In this document: piece after piece, positions 54,391 to 64,000 of the stretch
How positions within the stretch are numbered: position 1 is the stretch's first letter
Layout of the letters: each line of letters starts with the position of its first letter
Source: CAVRUD01 sp963849635
GTDB lineage: Bacteria; Chloroflexota; Chloroflexia; Thermomicrobiales; UBA6265
Assembly: GCA_963849635.1 (NCBI GenBank)
Contig: CAWKIA010000041.1
Span: forward strand, 13,770-77,769
Direction of reading: 5' to 3'
Length of the DNA stretch: 64,000 nt
Notes under the pieces: model-generated
The model's database searches: none
Told to the model about the DNA's origin: nothing
What the model saw: only the letters and a program-made list of their open reading frames with translations
Translations under genes and position numbers: made by a program

Positions 54391-54426
54391 GAGCGCGGCC
54401 GTGGCAACTGCCACGGCCGCGCTCCA
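54391..54426 (-). terminator. 16-bp perfect stem hairpin
   Basis: ggagcgcggccgtggc-aact-gccacggccgcgctcc: a strong hairpin about 40 bases past the SRPBCC stop and upstream of the phosphatase start. No long T-run follows. Confidence 0.6.
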
Positions 54427-54463
54427 GCTTGCTATGACGAGTGTACCGATTTGCCCCTGGTCG

Positions 54464-54918
54464 CTACTGCAACTGCCCTTGGGCAAGGTAGCGTGGCAGG
54501 GCGTCCTTGAGGAGCCGTTGCCCCCAGTTCTTCCCGAGGATGCGGCGCCCGCCATGCAGGATTCGCCGGTGGGGTCGGTGTGCGACAGGCGGATCCGCGT
54601 CACGGTGCCGTCCGCCTCCGGATCCAGGTTGACCGTCACGGTTGTCGGCTCGTCGAGCGGGCCGTTGAGCCACTTGAAGGCGAACTGCCGGGGTGCGTCG
54701 ACCGAGATCATCTCGGCCTCGATCGGTCCTTCGCCCTCAGCCCCGGAGGCGGGCCGGAACTGGAACCGGTGTCCCACGCGCGGCGCGATATCGCTCGAGA
54801 TGCCGAGAGACTCGAGGGTCTCGGCGTCCGTTAGCGCGTGCCACAACGTCTCGGGCGAGGCGGTGAACACCGTGCCGGTCGGGCTTGTGGGAGAACAAAC
54901 TCCAATGGGAGGATTCAA
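54464..54918 (-). CDS. SRPBCC/AHSA1-type protein (frameshifted, short N-terminus)
   Basis: START/Bet v1-like ligand-binding fold, about 151 residues. Typical opening T-V-F-T-A-S-P-E-T-L-W-H-A-L-T-D-A-E and F-A-F-K-W-L-N-G. A one-base shift near 54560 leads to N-W-G-Q-R-L-L-K-D-A-L and the stop at 54464. The start codon (TTG at 54918) is uncertain; the usual N-terminal strand is largely missing. Confidence 0.6.
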
Positions 54919-54981
54919 GTTGACAGGGACGCAGATGAATCCACTAGGGCAGTCAATTCCCTGGCCGCACAGACCACCGGG

Positions 54982-55311
54982 CTAACCACCCGGGACGCAG
55001 CCCAAAGTTGGATCGAAGGTCTCGCCTGGACCGCAGGTTGGCGTGCCGGTGCATCGATCCGGCGACATGCAGCGCGAATTGCCATTGCTGTAGATGCAGC
55101 AGACGCAGCCGTTGGCGCAGGCGCCTGGGTTACTTGCGCAAACGACATTGCCGCAACTCGCCTGAGCTGCCAGCACCCCGGCCTGTTCGCGTCGCCCCGC
55201 CACCGCCGCGAATCCGGCGGCGATGCCACCCGCGATCCCCTTGAGGACCCGGCGGCGTGACGCACCTGATGCCAGTGATCGCGTGATCTTGTCGAACCGA
55301 TCTCCGTCCAC
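54982..55311 (-). CDS. Small exported Cys-rich protein (109 aa)
   Basis: GTG at 55311 has GGAGG upstream. F-D-K-I-T-R-S-L-A-S-G-A-S-R-R-R plus a hydrophobic Ala/Gly run gives the same export signal type as the FIDDC proteins. The mature part is about 65 residues with ten Cys (C-A-N-G-C-V-C-C among them) and no FIDDC core. It may be a minimal relative of the Cys-rich tails; intact. Confidence 0.65.
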   Translation of the reverse strand: MDGDRFDKITRSLASGASRRRVLKGIAGGIAAGFAAVAGRREQAGVLAAQASCGNVVCASNPGACANGCVCCIYSNGNSRCMSPDRCTGTPTCGPGETFDPTLGCVPGG

Positions 55312-56009
55312 GACGACCGACCTCCTTTTCTCGGGCGCCCTCAGTGACCGAGCGCACCGCCCCTTCCAGGTGCCGATCCCCCGGTCTGCACGCGCCGAAC
55401 CGGTATGAACAGGGCGTTCACGGGATGGCATTGGTCCGAGCTCCATCCTAGAATTGGCTGGCAATCTGTCTATATACCGCATTGGTACCTCAGTTATTGG
55501 TTGGAAAACCGTCGGTAAGGGTGCGAGCGGACAGAGATAGGGTTCTCCATGGCCCGATCAGTTCTTGACTAATTGATCAAGTTCTGCAATTATGCTCGGG
55601 ACGTTGGCTCTTCCGGCGTCGACTCATCCAGAGGAGCGGAGGGAACGGCCCGATGATGCTCCAGCAACCGCTCGATCCGCATCGGGTTGGTGCTAACTCC
55701 GGCAGGGGATCCTGACAGATGAGCGCAACTCTTCACCGCCCCGTACCCTCCACTAAACACGGTCCCGGCCGCGCGACGCAGTACCGCTGTTCGCGAAGGC
55801 ACTGGGACATGTGTCCCCTCGCGGACGGCTGAGCCCCGGCTTCCGTTCGCGCCCCCTCCTCCACCCCCTCTCAACTCCGATTGCCTGCTGCGGAGCAGCG
55901 TTGGACCGCCTCCTCACCGGGTTCTCCCAGCGAGGCGGCGGTCCAGCGATCGGTCCGACGGCGCGCCGCATCAAGGGCGTCCTTCCATACTCGATAGGCG
56001 AATCGCGCA
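55312..56009. other. Intergenic region, no gene seen
   Basis: 698 bp without a recognised gene. It holds an AT-richer patch (about 55470-55600) with the imperfect palindrome cttgactaattgatcaag at 55564-55581, and short frames of chance composition in the rest. It likely includes promoters for both flanking genes. Confidence 0.45.
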
Positions 56010-56956
56010 ATGGCACGTTATCTCCTCGGTCGCCTGGCGGCCGCGGTCCCGACCCTCGTCCTGCTGACGCTGGCCGCGTTCCTGCTCAACCTCGCCGCCA
56101 AGGGCGATCCCGCCCTGCTCGCGCTCAAGGCGGGCGGGCAGGATCCGACGCCCGAGGCGATCGCCGCCTACCGGGTCAAACTCGGCCTCAACGATCCGCT
56201 GCCGGTGCGCTACGTGACCTGGGTCGGCAACGTCCTGCAGGGCGATTTCGGCCGCTCCTCGCTCGATGGCCGGCGCCGTGATCACGATCCTGCGCGAGCG
56301 GATCGTCCCGACGCTCCGGCTCGGTATCTCGGCGTTCGTTGTCGCGGCGATGGTCGGTATCTCGCTCGGGATTATGCTCGGGCTCGTTCGCGAACTCGCC
56401 GCTCGATATCGCCGGCCGCTTCGCCAGCCTGCTCTTCGCCGCGATCCCGTCCTTCTGGCTGGCGCTGCTCCTGATCGTCTATATCGGTGAGCGCTGGCAG
56501 TGGTTGCCGGTCGCCGGCTATGGGGGCCACGCTATCTGGTCCTGCCGGTGATCGCCCTCGCCTGCGGTCCGGCCGCCAGCCTGATGCGCTTCACCCGCGG
56601 CGCCACGATCGAGGTCCTGGCGGCAGGACTACGTCCGCACCGCGCGGGCGAAGGGACTCAACCAGACCATCATCGCCCTGCGGCACGCCCTCCCAACGCG
56701 ATGCTGCCGATCCTGACGATCCTCGGGCTGCGGTTCGGTCAGATCCTGGCCGGCGCAATCGTGATCGAGGGCATCTTCTCCTGGCCGGGGATGGGCAGCG
56801 CGGTCCTGAACGCGATCTCGTCGCGCGATCTCCCGGTGATCTCCGCGTATGTGCTGCTGGCCGGCGTCTTCTTCGTGGTCGATCAATCTCATCACCGATG
56901 TCAGCTACGTCATGCTCGATCCCCGGATCAGGCTCGGCGCGGCGCGGCGGACCTAG
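56010..56956 (+). CDS. Peptide-type ABC permease (DppB type, multiply frameshifted)
   Basis: Begins M-A-R-Y-L-L-G-R-L-A-A-A-V-P-T-L-V-L-L and ends at TAG 56956. Blocks of a normal DppB-like permease appear in successive frames: G-D-F-G-R-S, I-L-R-E-R-I-V-P-T-L, A-I-P-S-F-W-L-A-L-L-L, T-A-R-A-K-G-L-type loop near 56640, and G-M-G-S-A-V-L-N-A-I. About five single-base breaks. First gene of a second importer cluster. Confidence 0.65.
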
Positions 56957-56984
56957 CGGCCTAGCTGCCAGAAGGACTTTCGCC

Positions 56985-58098
56985 ATGCTCAACGTCACGT
57001 CTGGGAGCCGCGCGATCACGCTCTCCCCAGCCCGCTCGGAGCCAGAAGAACGACTCACCTGGGAGCGGCGCCGCCTGCCGTGGGACACGCTCCGCCAGCA
57101 CTGGCTCGCCATCCTCGCCGGCGGCGTCTTGCTCTTCGCGATCCTTTCCGCGCTCTTCGCCCCGATCCTGGCCCCGCACGACCCGAACGCGGTCAGCATG
57201 CGGAAACGCTGCAGGGCCCGAGCCGCGATCACCTGCTCGGCACCGATCAGCTCGGCCGCGACCAGCTCAGCCGGATTCTCCACGGCGGCAGCAAGACGCT
57301 GACGATGGCCGCGGTCGCGATGCTCGGCACGGTCGCGCTTTGGGTCTGTTGTTCGGCGTGCTGGCGGGCTATTTCGGCGGCAAGGTCGATCTGGTGATCT
57401 CGCAGGTCCTCAACGTGCTGCTCTCGTTGCCCAGCCTGCTGCTCTCGCTGGCGATCCTCGGCATCCTCGGCCCCGGGACGAGCAGCCTCAGCTCGCGCTG
57501 ATCGCCGCGGGTTGGGTCGGGCACGCGCGGATTTTCCGGGCGGCGGTGCTGGCCCTGCGGGAGCAGGCCTACGTCGAGTCCGCCGTCAGCATCGGCGCCA
57601 GCCCCGGCGCGGGTCGTCACCCGCCACCTTTTGCCGAATCTGGTCACGACGGTTGCCGTGCTGGCGACGCTCGATCTCGGCGTGATGATCCTGACGATTA
57701 CAAGCCTCAGTTTCCTCGGTCTCGGCGTGCAACCGCCGACCGCCGACTGGGGCACGATGCTCAACGAGGCCCGTCCGTATTTCGGGCAATACCCACTCCT
57801 CGTGTTCGCCCCCGGCATCTGTATCACGGCCGTCGTGCTCGCGAGCAACTTCCTGGGCGATGCCATTCGGGACGTGGTCGATATGGGGCGGAAGGTAGCA
57901 ATGCACAGCGCATTCACGGAACGGAGCAAACGCATGGGGAACTGGCACCGCCAGCGGCGCCTGGCAACGTCGTGGCTTGGCGGTCTTGCGGCAACATCGA
58001 GCATCGAAACACAACCCATCGGCCGGGTCGTCCGGCGTAGTCCAGGCTCTGCCAGTCCCGGGCGACGCGGACGCGCGTCGATAGTCGAACGCAGCTGA
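56985..58098 (+). CDS. Peptide-type ABC permease (DppC type, multiply frameshifted)
   Basis: ATG at 56985 has AGAAGGA upstream. Reads W-D-T-L-R-Q-H-W-L-A-I-L, later in other frames L-L-G-T-D-Q-L-G-R-D (DppC motif), L-S-L-P-S-L-L-L-S-L-A and S-F-L-G-L-G-V-Q-P-P. At least four breaks. The last frame runs to 58098, about 60 residues beyond the normal end (G-D-A-I-R-D-V-V-D), so the true stop may be nearer 57900. Confidence 0.6.
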
Positions 58099-58184
58099 CC
58101 CGTCATTCAGACGGGAGCGAATCCGCGTGTGACTACCGAACGCAGTGGACATTGGCTATCAGCTCGAATCCAAGGAGGAGACCC

Positions 58185-59839
58185 ATGTTTCGATCCGTTC
58201 GCGCCATAGAATCTCGCCGCCGCGAGTTCGGCTCGATAGTTCTGGTGCTGGCGTTCCTGCTCAGCACTGCTCGTCACTCTCGGCCTGACCAGGGCGACCG
58301 CCCAGGAGAGCCGCTTGCCGTCGTACATCCAGCTCGGCGAAGGCGAGAGCCTGGCCGACAGCAGGAGATCACGGTCGGCGTCAACCGCAATCTGGTCAAC
58401 GGCCAGGAAGACTTCTGGTACGCCCACGCCAGCCTGCAGGTCTGGCAGCCGCTGATCAAATACGACAACGACTTCAAGCTTCAGCCCGGCCTGGCCGAAA
58501 GCTGGGAACTGAGCCCGGACGGTCTGACCTGGACCTTCCATCTGCGCCAGGACGTCGTCTTCTCGAACGGCACGCCCTACACCTCGGCCTCGCTGGTCGG
58601 CAGCATCGAGCACGCCCGCGCCTCCAGCCTGCGGCCGTCGCTCTTCCTCGGCGGGATCAACTTCCCCGAGATCTATGGCGATCCGACCGCGATGACCGCG
58701 GTCGATCAATACACGGTCCCGATCGCCTACGCCACGCCACGGCCGCTCTTGCCTACGCGATCGCCAACCACTACAGCGCCCAGTTCGAGGAGAACCAGTT
58801 CGATGGCAACTCGAACTTCACCGGCCTGCCGATCGGCACCGGCCCCTTCAAACTCGTCGATTGGCAGCGTGACCAGTACGCCGTGCTGGAGCGGAACGAG
58901 AACTACTGGGGCGAGAAACCGACGCTGACCAAGGTCACGATCAAGATCTACCCGGACGCCAACTCGCGCCTCTCCGCGCTGAAATCGGGTGAGGTCGACG
59001 CGCTGGCGGAGCTCGGCGCGGTGCTGCCTGCCCAGGCCGGTGAAATCCGCGACGATCCCGACTACGTGGTCCAGGCCTTCAACACCGCCTGCAACACCTA
59101 CCTCCTGACCAACCAGTCGGCGGCGCCGTTCAACGACGTTCGCGTTCGGCAGGCGCTCGGGCTGGCGATCAACCGGGACGAGCTGGTCGGCGAGCTGCTC
59201 TACGGCTACGGCGTGCCGGCGAAGGGCGTGATCCTGCAGTACAACACCCCGTTCTTCAATGAGATCCCGACCAGCAGGTGAAGTTCGACGCCGAGCGGGC
59301 GACCCAACTCCTGAGCGAGGCAACCGGCGGGGAGCGCGTCAAGTTCGAGCTGCTCTTCAACCCGCCGGGCCAGAACCTGCTCGGCTGGCCCTACCCACTG
59401 ATCGCGCAGTATCTCCAGGCGGTGCTGCAGCCGATCGGGTTCGACGTCGAGCTGAAGCAGCTCGAAGCGGCGGCCGTGACCGACGCCCTCAACACCGGCG
59501 AGTACCAGGTCGCGATCTCGAACAACTGCTGGTCGACCGGCGACCCGAACTACATGGTGCGCCGCACGCTCGGCTCGATCGGATGTTCCAGGCGACCCAG
59601 CACGGCAGCTACAACAATCCGGAGGTCGATGCGCTGCTGGACCAGGCGCAGGTCGAGCTCGACCCCCAGAGCAGATCGAGCTCTACAAGCAGGCCCAGGC
59701 GATCGCGGTGGAGGAGGTCGCAATCGCGCCGCTGTTCGATCAGCAGACGATCATCGCCTATAGGCCGTGGGTCCGCGGTCTCAGCCAGCGCATCGCCTAC
59801 GCCCCGACCCTGGAGACGGTCTACCTGATGGCGCACTAG
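58185..59839 (+). CDS. ABC substrate-binding protein of the OsmC/LLM locus (frameshifted)
   Basis: Family 5 binding protein, about 550 residues. ATG at 58185 has AAGGAGGAG. After a poorly preserved signal the body reads I-T-V-G-V-N-R-N-L, P-G-L-A-E-S-W-E-L-S-P-D-G, G-T-G-P-F-K-L-V-D-W. Breaks near 58320, 58745, 59270, 59580 and 59668 each heal with one added G or C. By context it matches the KPN_01854-type binding proteins of a recurrent locus with LLM and CMD genes. Confidence 0.65.
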
Positions 59840-59900
59840 CCGGTCGGGATCGGGTGCGGCGCGCATCACGCCGCACCCGGTCCGAGGAGGGACAATCTCG

Positions 59901-60436
59901 ATGAGCGCACTTCGTGGCTATCTCGCCGACAAACGCGAGGCCATCCTCACCCGGCGGGCCAAGGCCGCGGCCGGCCAGGGCCCGACCGGACCGCTGCAGC
60001 TGGCCGCCACCGTGACGGCCGAGGGGCGGTCGGCGTGCGCCGGATCCGCATCCGCGATTTCCAGATCCTGGCCGACACCCCGCCCGATTTCGCCGGGTTC
60101 AACTTCGGCCCGGGATCGCCCGAGCTCCAACTGGGCGTGCTGGGGAGCTGCCTGACCCACATCTTCCTGATCCAGGCCGCCGACCAGGAGGTTCCGCTCG
60201 ACTCGCTTTAGGTCGACGTGACCGCTGAGGTCGATTACCGCGCCGGACAGCCCGGCTTCGAGCACCTGCCGATCTGCCCGCAGCACATCTCCTACACCGT
60301 CCACCTCGAATCGCCGGCGTCGCCGGAGCAGATTTCCGAACTGCACAAGGCGGTGGAGCGCATCTGCCCGATTTTGAACTTGTTGCCGAACCCGCAAGCC
60401 ATATCAGCGGCGAGTGGTGCACAATGGCGGCACTGA
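59901..60436 (+). CDS. OsmC-family protein (frameshift and in-frame stop)
   Basis: About 178 residues. ATG at 59901 follows GGAGGG. OsmC features: the redox Cys in L-G-V-L-G-S-C-L-T-H and the second Cys in E-R-I-C-P-I-L-N-L-L. A one-base deletion near 60028 and an in-frame TAG at 60209-60211 (D-S-L-stop-V-D-V, explained by GAG to TAG) interrupt it. OsmC proteins reduce organic hydroperoxides. Confidence 0.65.
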
Positions 60437-60494
60437 CACTCGCGGCCGCTGATTGATGATCACGCGCCGGCATCATTCCGGGAGGGATACCTGC

Positions 60495-61511
60495 ATGACC
60501 TCGAACGCCGTTACGACTTGGCTTTTTCAGCTATCTCCAAGGCAACAAACCGCAGGCCGAGATCTACGCCGAGACGTGGAGGTTTTCGCGGCCGCCGAGT
60601 CGTTCGGGTTCGACGTCGGCTGGGTCGCCCAGCACCACTTCAGCCACCACGGCGGCCTTGCCTCGCCGTTCGTCTTCTTCGCCGCGCTGGCCGCAAACCT
60701 CACATCGGGGTCGGCACCGCGATATCTCGCTGCCGCTGGAGCACCCGATCCGGGTCGCGGAAGATGCGGCGGTGCTCGAGGCGCTCTTTCCGGGCCGCTT
60801 GGAGCTAGGGGTCGGGACCGGGTTCGCCAGCCCGGCGGTGCTGACGACGTTCGACCATGACGGCGCCGACCGCCGGGCGCTCTACGACGCCGGCATCGGC
60901 CGCCTGCTCGACGCGCTCGCGGGCAAGCCGGTCAACGACGCGGGCGATGTCCTCAACCCGCCTGGGGGGACGCTGGGCGAGCGGATCTGGGAATCGCCCT
61001 CGACGCTGGAACGGATCGAGGAGGCGGCCGCGCGCGGGAGCGGACTGCTGCTCTCGCGGATCGCGATCGGGCGGGAAGCAAGCCAACACCGGAAATCCAG
61101 GTCCCGCTGGTCGATCGCTACATCGCGAAGCTGCCGGTCGGGGTGGCGCCGCGCATCGGATTCTCGCGCACGGTCTATCCCACCCGCCGGCCGGAAATCG
61201 CCTTCCGCGATCTCAGCGCCGGGTTGCAAGAGTCGATGAAGAATGCGACCCAGGCGGGGCAGCGACCTGTGGCGGACGACCTGCCAAGCCTTATCCGCCA
61301 CCACAACATCCACCACGGCTCGCCGGATCAGGTGATCGAGAGCCTGCGGCCGAGCCGCTGTTCCCGCGCATCACCGACCTGATCTGTCAGGTGCAACCGG
61401 GATTGCCATCGCTAGAGCAAACCCTGGAGGCGATCGAGTTGATCGCCACCGAGGTCGCGCCGGCGCTCGGCTGGCGACCCTGCCCGCTCGACCGCGGCCG
61501 TCGCGGCGTAA
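60495..61511 (+). CDS. Luciferase-like monooxygenase (LLM, multiply frameshifted)
   Basis: Flavin-dependent TIM-barrel oxidoreductase, about 335 residues. ATG at 60495 has GGGAGGG upstream. Recognised blocks: F-G-F-D-V-G-W-V-A-Q-H-H-F near the N-terminus, P-L-E-H-P-I-R-V-A-E-D-A-A-V-L, G-R-L-E-L-G-V-G-T-G-F. Breaks near 60545, 60710, 61075 and 61345. By content and neighbours it fits the KPN_01858-type LLM group. Confidence 0.65.
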
Positions 61512-61537
61512 CGCTGCGTGCCGGATTATCTACCGTT

Positions 61538-61656
61538 GTAGGGGCGGACCTGCGTGTCCGCCCGGTGCCCAACCGCCGGATTCCGCGTTGGGAACGATGG
61601 TTCCCATCTCGTTACGCCGGGGGTGCGGCCGGGCGGACACACAGGTCCGCCCTTAC
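61538..61656. repeat. Inverted repeat gtaggggcggacc...
   Basis: gtaggggcggacctgcgtgt at 61538 and its inverted copy (gggcggacacacaggtccgc, 61631-61656) bound a 119-bp element with an inner hairpin. It sits between the LLM and CMD genes. Similar units are common intergenic repeats in GC-rich genomes. Confidence 0.6.
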
Positions 61657-61682
61657 GAAGATCAACGCAATGGAGGAATTGA

Positions 61683-62200
61683 ATGTCTAGTTCAATCGTC
61701 GCAACCGCCGACGTTATCGATCAGATCATCGGTGGCGATCCCTCTGGACGGATCGCCGCGCTCCGGGCGCAGAAGCCGGAACTCGCGGATGAGCTTCAGA
61801 TACTACCGCTCGATCTTCGCCCCGTCAGACCGGTCGGCGGCGGAGTTCCCGCTCATCGACCGCGCCCTGGTTGCCATGCGGGTCGCCGCCCACACCGGCA
61901 GCCGACGGTGGTCGATTGGTACGCGCGGCTGGCCGAGGAGAACGGCGCCGATCCGGCCCTGATCGCCCGGGCGAAGAATGTCGACATCCCGTGGGACGAC
62001 GACACCACGCTTGGCGCGGCGATCGGCCGAGCCGATCTCGTCACGCGCGGCCCGCCGATACCCAGGCGACCGACATGCAGCTGCTCAAGGAGGCGGGATT
62101 CAGCCCCGCCGGGATTCTGTCCCTCTCCCAGACGATCGCCTTCGTCAATTACCAGCTTCGCCTGATCGCCGGCCTGCGCGCCTTTGGAGAAGCCCGATGA
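61683..62200 (+). CDS. CMD-domain protein (Avi_7170-like, frameshifted)
   Basis: Carboxymuconolactone-decarboxylase/AhpD-like fold, about 172 residues. ATG at 61683 has GGAGG upstream. Opens D-V-I-D-Q-I-I-G-G-D-P-S-G-R-I-A-A-L; later frames give F-P-L-I-D-R-A-L-V-A-M-R-V-A and W-Y-A-R-L-A-E-E-N-G-A-D. Breaks near 61800, 61910 and 62055. Its TGA overlaps the next ATG (ATGA). Confidence 0.65.
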
Positions 62201-62792
62201 CCGCGACCGATGCCACAAACACACTCCGCGAGACCTGGACACTCGATTTCCTCGGATGGAAGCCCTGGATCGACCGGGCCACCGACACCGACCTCTCGCC
62301 GGAACTCCGCTCAGGTCGAAGAGGCCATCGGCGCCGGCCCGACTCCGACTACACCAACGTCCTGGCCAACGACCTGGAAGCGCTAAGGCCCGGGCCTTGG
62401 TCCACCGCCACGTCTACAGCTCGACCGATCCGGAACCGACCGCCTGGCGCGAACTGGGCGCGACGACGACTTCGCGCATCAACGGCTGCGTCTTCTGCGC
62501 CTCGGTCCACGCCCGGATGTACGCCGACTCCTCCAAGCGCCGCGATGTGGTCCAGACCTTCCTCGACGACGGCCTGGTCGCTGAACTCCCGACGATCGAA
62601 CGCGCGGTGGTCGACCTGAGCGCCAAGGTGACGATGGACCCGGAGAGCCTGACGGGGGCCGACCTGCAGCCGCTGCGCGACCTCGGCCTCGACGATCTCA
62701 CCATCCTGGACGTGATCAACTATGCCAGCTTCTTCGCCAACGCCAACCGCCTCATGCTGACGCTGGGCGAGCCGACGCCGCCCGCAAAGTAG
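62197..62792 (+). CDS. Alkylhydroperoxidase-like CMD protein (Avi_7169-like, frameshifted)
   Basis: About 198 residues. The AhpD-type redox motif is visible in C-V-F-C-A-S-V-H-A-R. N-terminal part: W-T-L-D-F-L-G-W-K-P-W-I. Breaks near 62315 and 62390. Translationally coupled to the preceding CMD gene; the pair with LLM and ABC genes is a recurrent arrangement. Confidence 0.7.
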
Positions 62793-62852
62793 CTACTAGC
62801 TACCGCGAGCGAGGCGATTCCGATCGTTGATAAGTGGTAAACGCATACAGCA

Positions 62853-62885
62853 CAGAGGCCCTGGGCAATACGCCCAGGGCCTCTG
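62853..62885. terminator. Bidirectional terminator hairpin
   Basis: cagaggccctgggc-aatac-gcccagggcctctg: a 14-bp perfect stem with a 5-base loop between two convergent genes, 61 bases past the CMD stop and 53 bases past the stop of the minus-strand surface protein. Confidence 0.75.
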
Positions 62886-62937
62886 CGGTTATGCCGACGC
62901 AGGCTCGCACGGGCAGGTCGTCAGCTGATCAGCTGCT

Positions 62938-64000
62938 TTATGATGTCACCTTCAGATTCCCGAAGGAATGGATCGGACAGTTGTCCCCAGTCGCCTGGTT
63001 CCATTCATACCCGTCTTGAACGACAGGTAGTTGGCCACCGAGTTGAACGCCGGGCCACCGTAGGTCCTTGGGCTCGCCAGCACCTGTCCGATTGTCACCG
63101 AATTCGCGTCGCCCTTCTTCAGCGGCGCTCCCCCGGTAACGGTGCTGTAGGCATCATCCAAGTATTCGGTAATGTCGTACGGCGTATTGACCAGCTTGGG
63201 GTAGTTCTGGGCCCAGAAGCCCGGTGAGCACCAGGTCGGGGGCGGGCACTCCTTGGTGACGGCCACCGATGCGCTGTCGGAGACGGGCAAGAGGGTCGTA
63301 TTGGGGGTGGTGGAGGTCGCCGTGGCCGTGTTGGTGAAGGTCTGCGGCGTACCACAGGCGGCGGTCACGGCGGTGCGAGAGATCGTCTGGGAGTTAGTGA
63401 AGGTCCCGAAGGTCCCCCTAGGGACGATGTCTCTCATACGCACACGGTCCCGAGGCTTTCGGCTGCGTCCAGGTTGAAGGCGTCGACCACGTTGACACAG
63501 TTGTCAGTCGCCGTGGCCGGGTCACCGAAGGCCACATTGGCGGATCCCGGGAGGCGTCCGGGGTGGTAACGGTGGTCACGGTCACCGTATTAATGCGAGC
63601 GTCTGTGTTCGGCAGGCTGGCCTGTAGGAGCAGGTGACGAAGCCGTTGGCCGGGACCACATAGGTGTCGCAATTGACCGTGGCGGGGATGCCGTCCGAAA
63701 TCACATCCGAGATGCCTGTGATCGTGACCGGAACGGGGTTCGGATTGGATATGGTGATGGTCCCATGCACCTCGTGACCGGAATCGATGGCCGCCGAGGG
63801 AGTCGCCGTGACCGTGTAATTGAAGGTCGCGCTGTCGGGCGATCCTGTGTACGGGAGCGTCGCGGATGAAGGTCAGCGACGCCCTTCTCGATGCCCCAGG
63901 TGTAGGTCCGATTGTAAGTAGGTGAGAGCATCCTTGCTCACCACCAGCGGCAGCAACGCGGGGCAACCATGGCTGATCGTCAGTTGCGGGTTACCTTTAA
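62938..64000 (-). CDS. Repetitive surface protein, partial (frameshifted)
   Basis: C-terminal part of a large exported protein whose start lies beyond the window. Beta-sandwich (DUF11-like) modules: T-I-S-N-P-N-P-V-P-V-T-I-T-G-I and, downstream, T-N-T-A-T-A-T-S-T-T-P. The end has C-S-P-G-F-W-A-Q-N-Y-P-K-L-V and V-A-N-Y-L-S-F-K-T-G-M-N, then after a break near 63000 C-P-I-H-S-F-G-N-L-K-V-T-S and TAA at 62938. Other breaks near 63450, 63590 and 63860. Role: adhesin or cell-surface layer, inferred. Confidence 0.6.

Overview
The window is high-GC and reads as bacterial. The best fit is a Chloroflexota bacterium of the Thermomicrobia/Sphaerobacter type. The main clue is the N-terminal signature repeated on many exported proteins (F-D-x-I-x-R-L-F-A-x-R-R-L-S-R-R, a hydrophobic stretch, then A-Q-E-A-T-P), together with GTG/TTG starts, Chloroflexota-style substrate-binding proteins and NB-ARC/LuxR regulators. 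This is inference from protein style, not from a marker gene. Many genes carry single-base frameshifts. From about 56 kb onward nearly every gene is broken, which looks more like base-calling error than biology.

Layout. 0.3-5.6 kb: a sugar ABC importer (two divergent binding proteins and two permeases, no ATPase). 5.8-9.1 kb: an SDR dehydrogenase and a penicillin-acylase-type hydrolase. 9.4-15.5 kb: minus-strand genes for a CNNM/CorC-like membrane protein, a SWIM-finger protein coupled to UPF0158 and a hypothetical gene, and a DUF2231-Rieske fusion. 15.8-21.0 kb: aconitase, a GMC oxidoreductase and an FMN reductase.

21.1-30.5 kb is the centrepiece: a minus-strand array of exported paralogues, here called the FIDDC family after a conserved F-I-D-D-C motif. 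The members share one core domain and differ in short cysteine-rich tails. One ends in a near-perfect chaplin motif. A membrane-anchored double-thioredoxin protein and a signal-peptide-only ORF sit inside the array. 30.7-38.6 kb: two large NB-ARC/LuxR regulators, a PPOX-type flavoprotein and its truncated copy, and one more FIDDC gene. Phased direct repeats lie upstream of both FIDDC groups. An IS630-like element has inserted in the stop codon of the last FIDDC gene.

40.2-48.1 kb: a cupin, a 3' fragment of a tRNA-Gly, a fused succinate dehydrogenase membrane anchor, a degenerate polysaccharide deacetylase and a peptide ABC importer. 48.3-55.3 kb: an FAD oxidoreductase, a PIN toxin-antitoxin remnant, an MBL-fold hydrolase, a NarL-type response regulator, a tyrosine phosphatase and small exported proteins. 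56.0-62.8 kb: a second peptide-type ABC importer with OsmC, luciferase-like monooxygenase and two CMD/AhpD-like genes, matching a recurrent catabolic locus. The window ends in a partial repetitive surface protein. At least five families of intergenic repeats punctuate the sequence.
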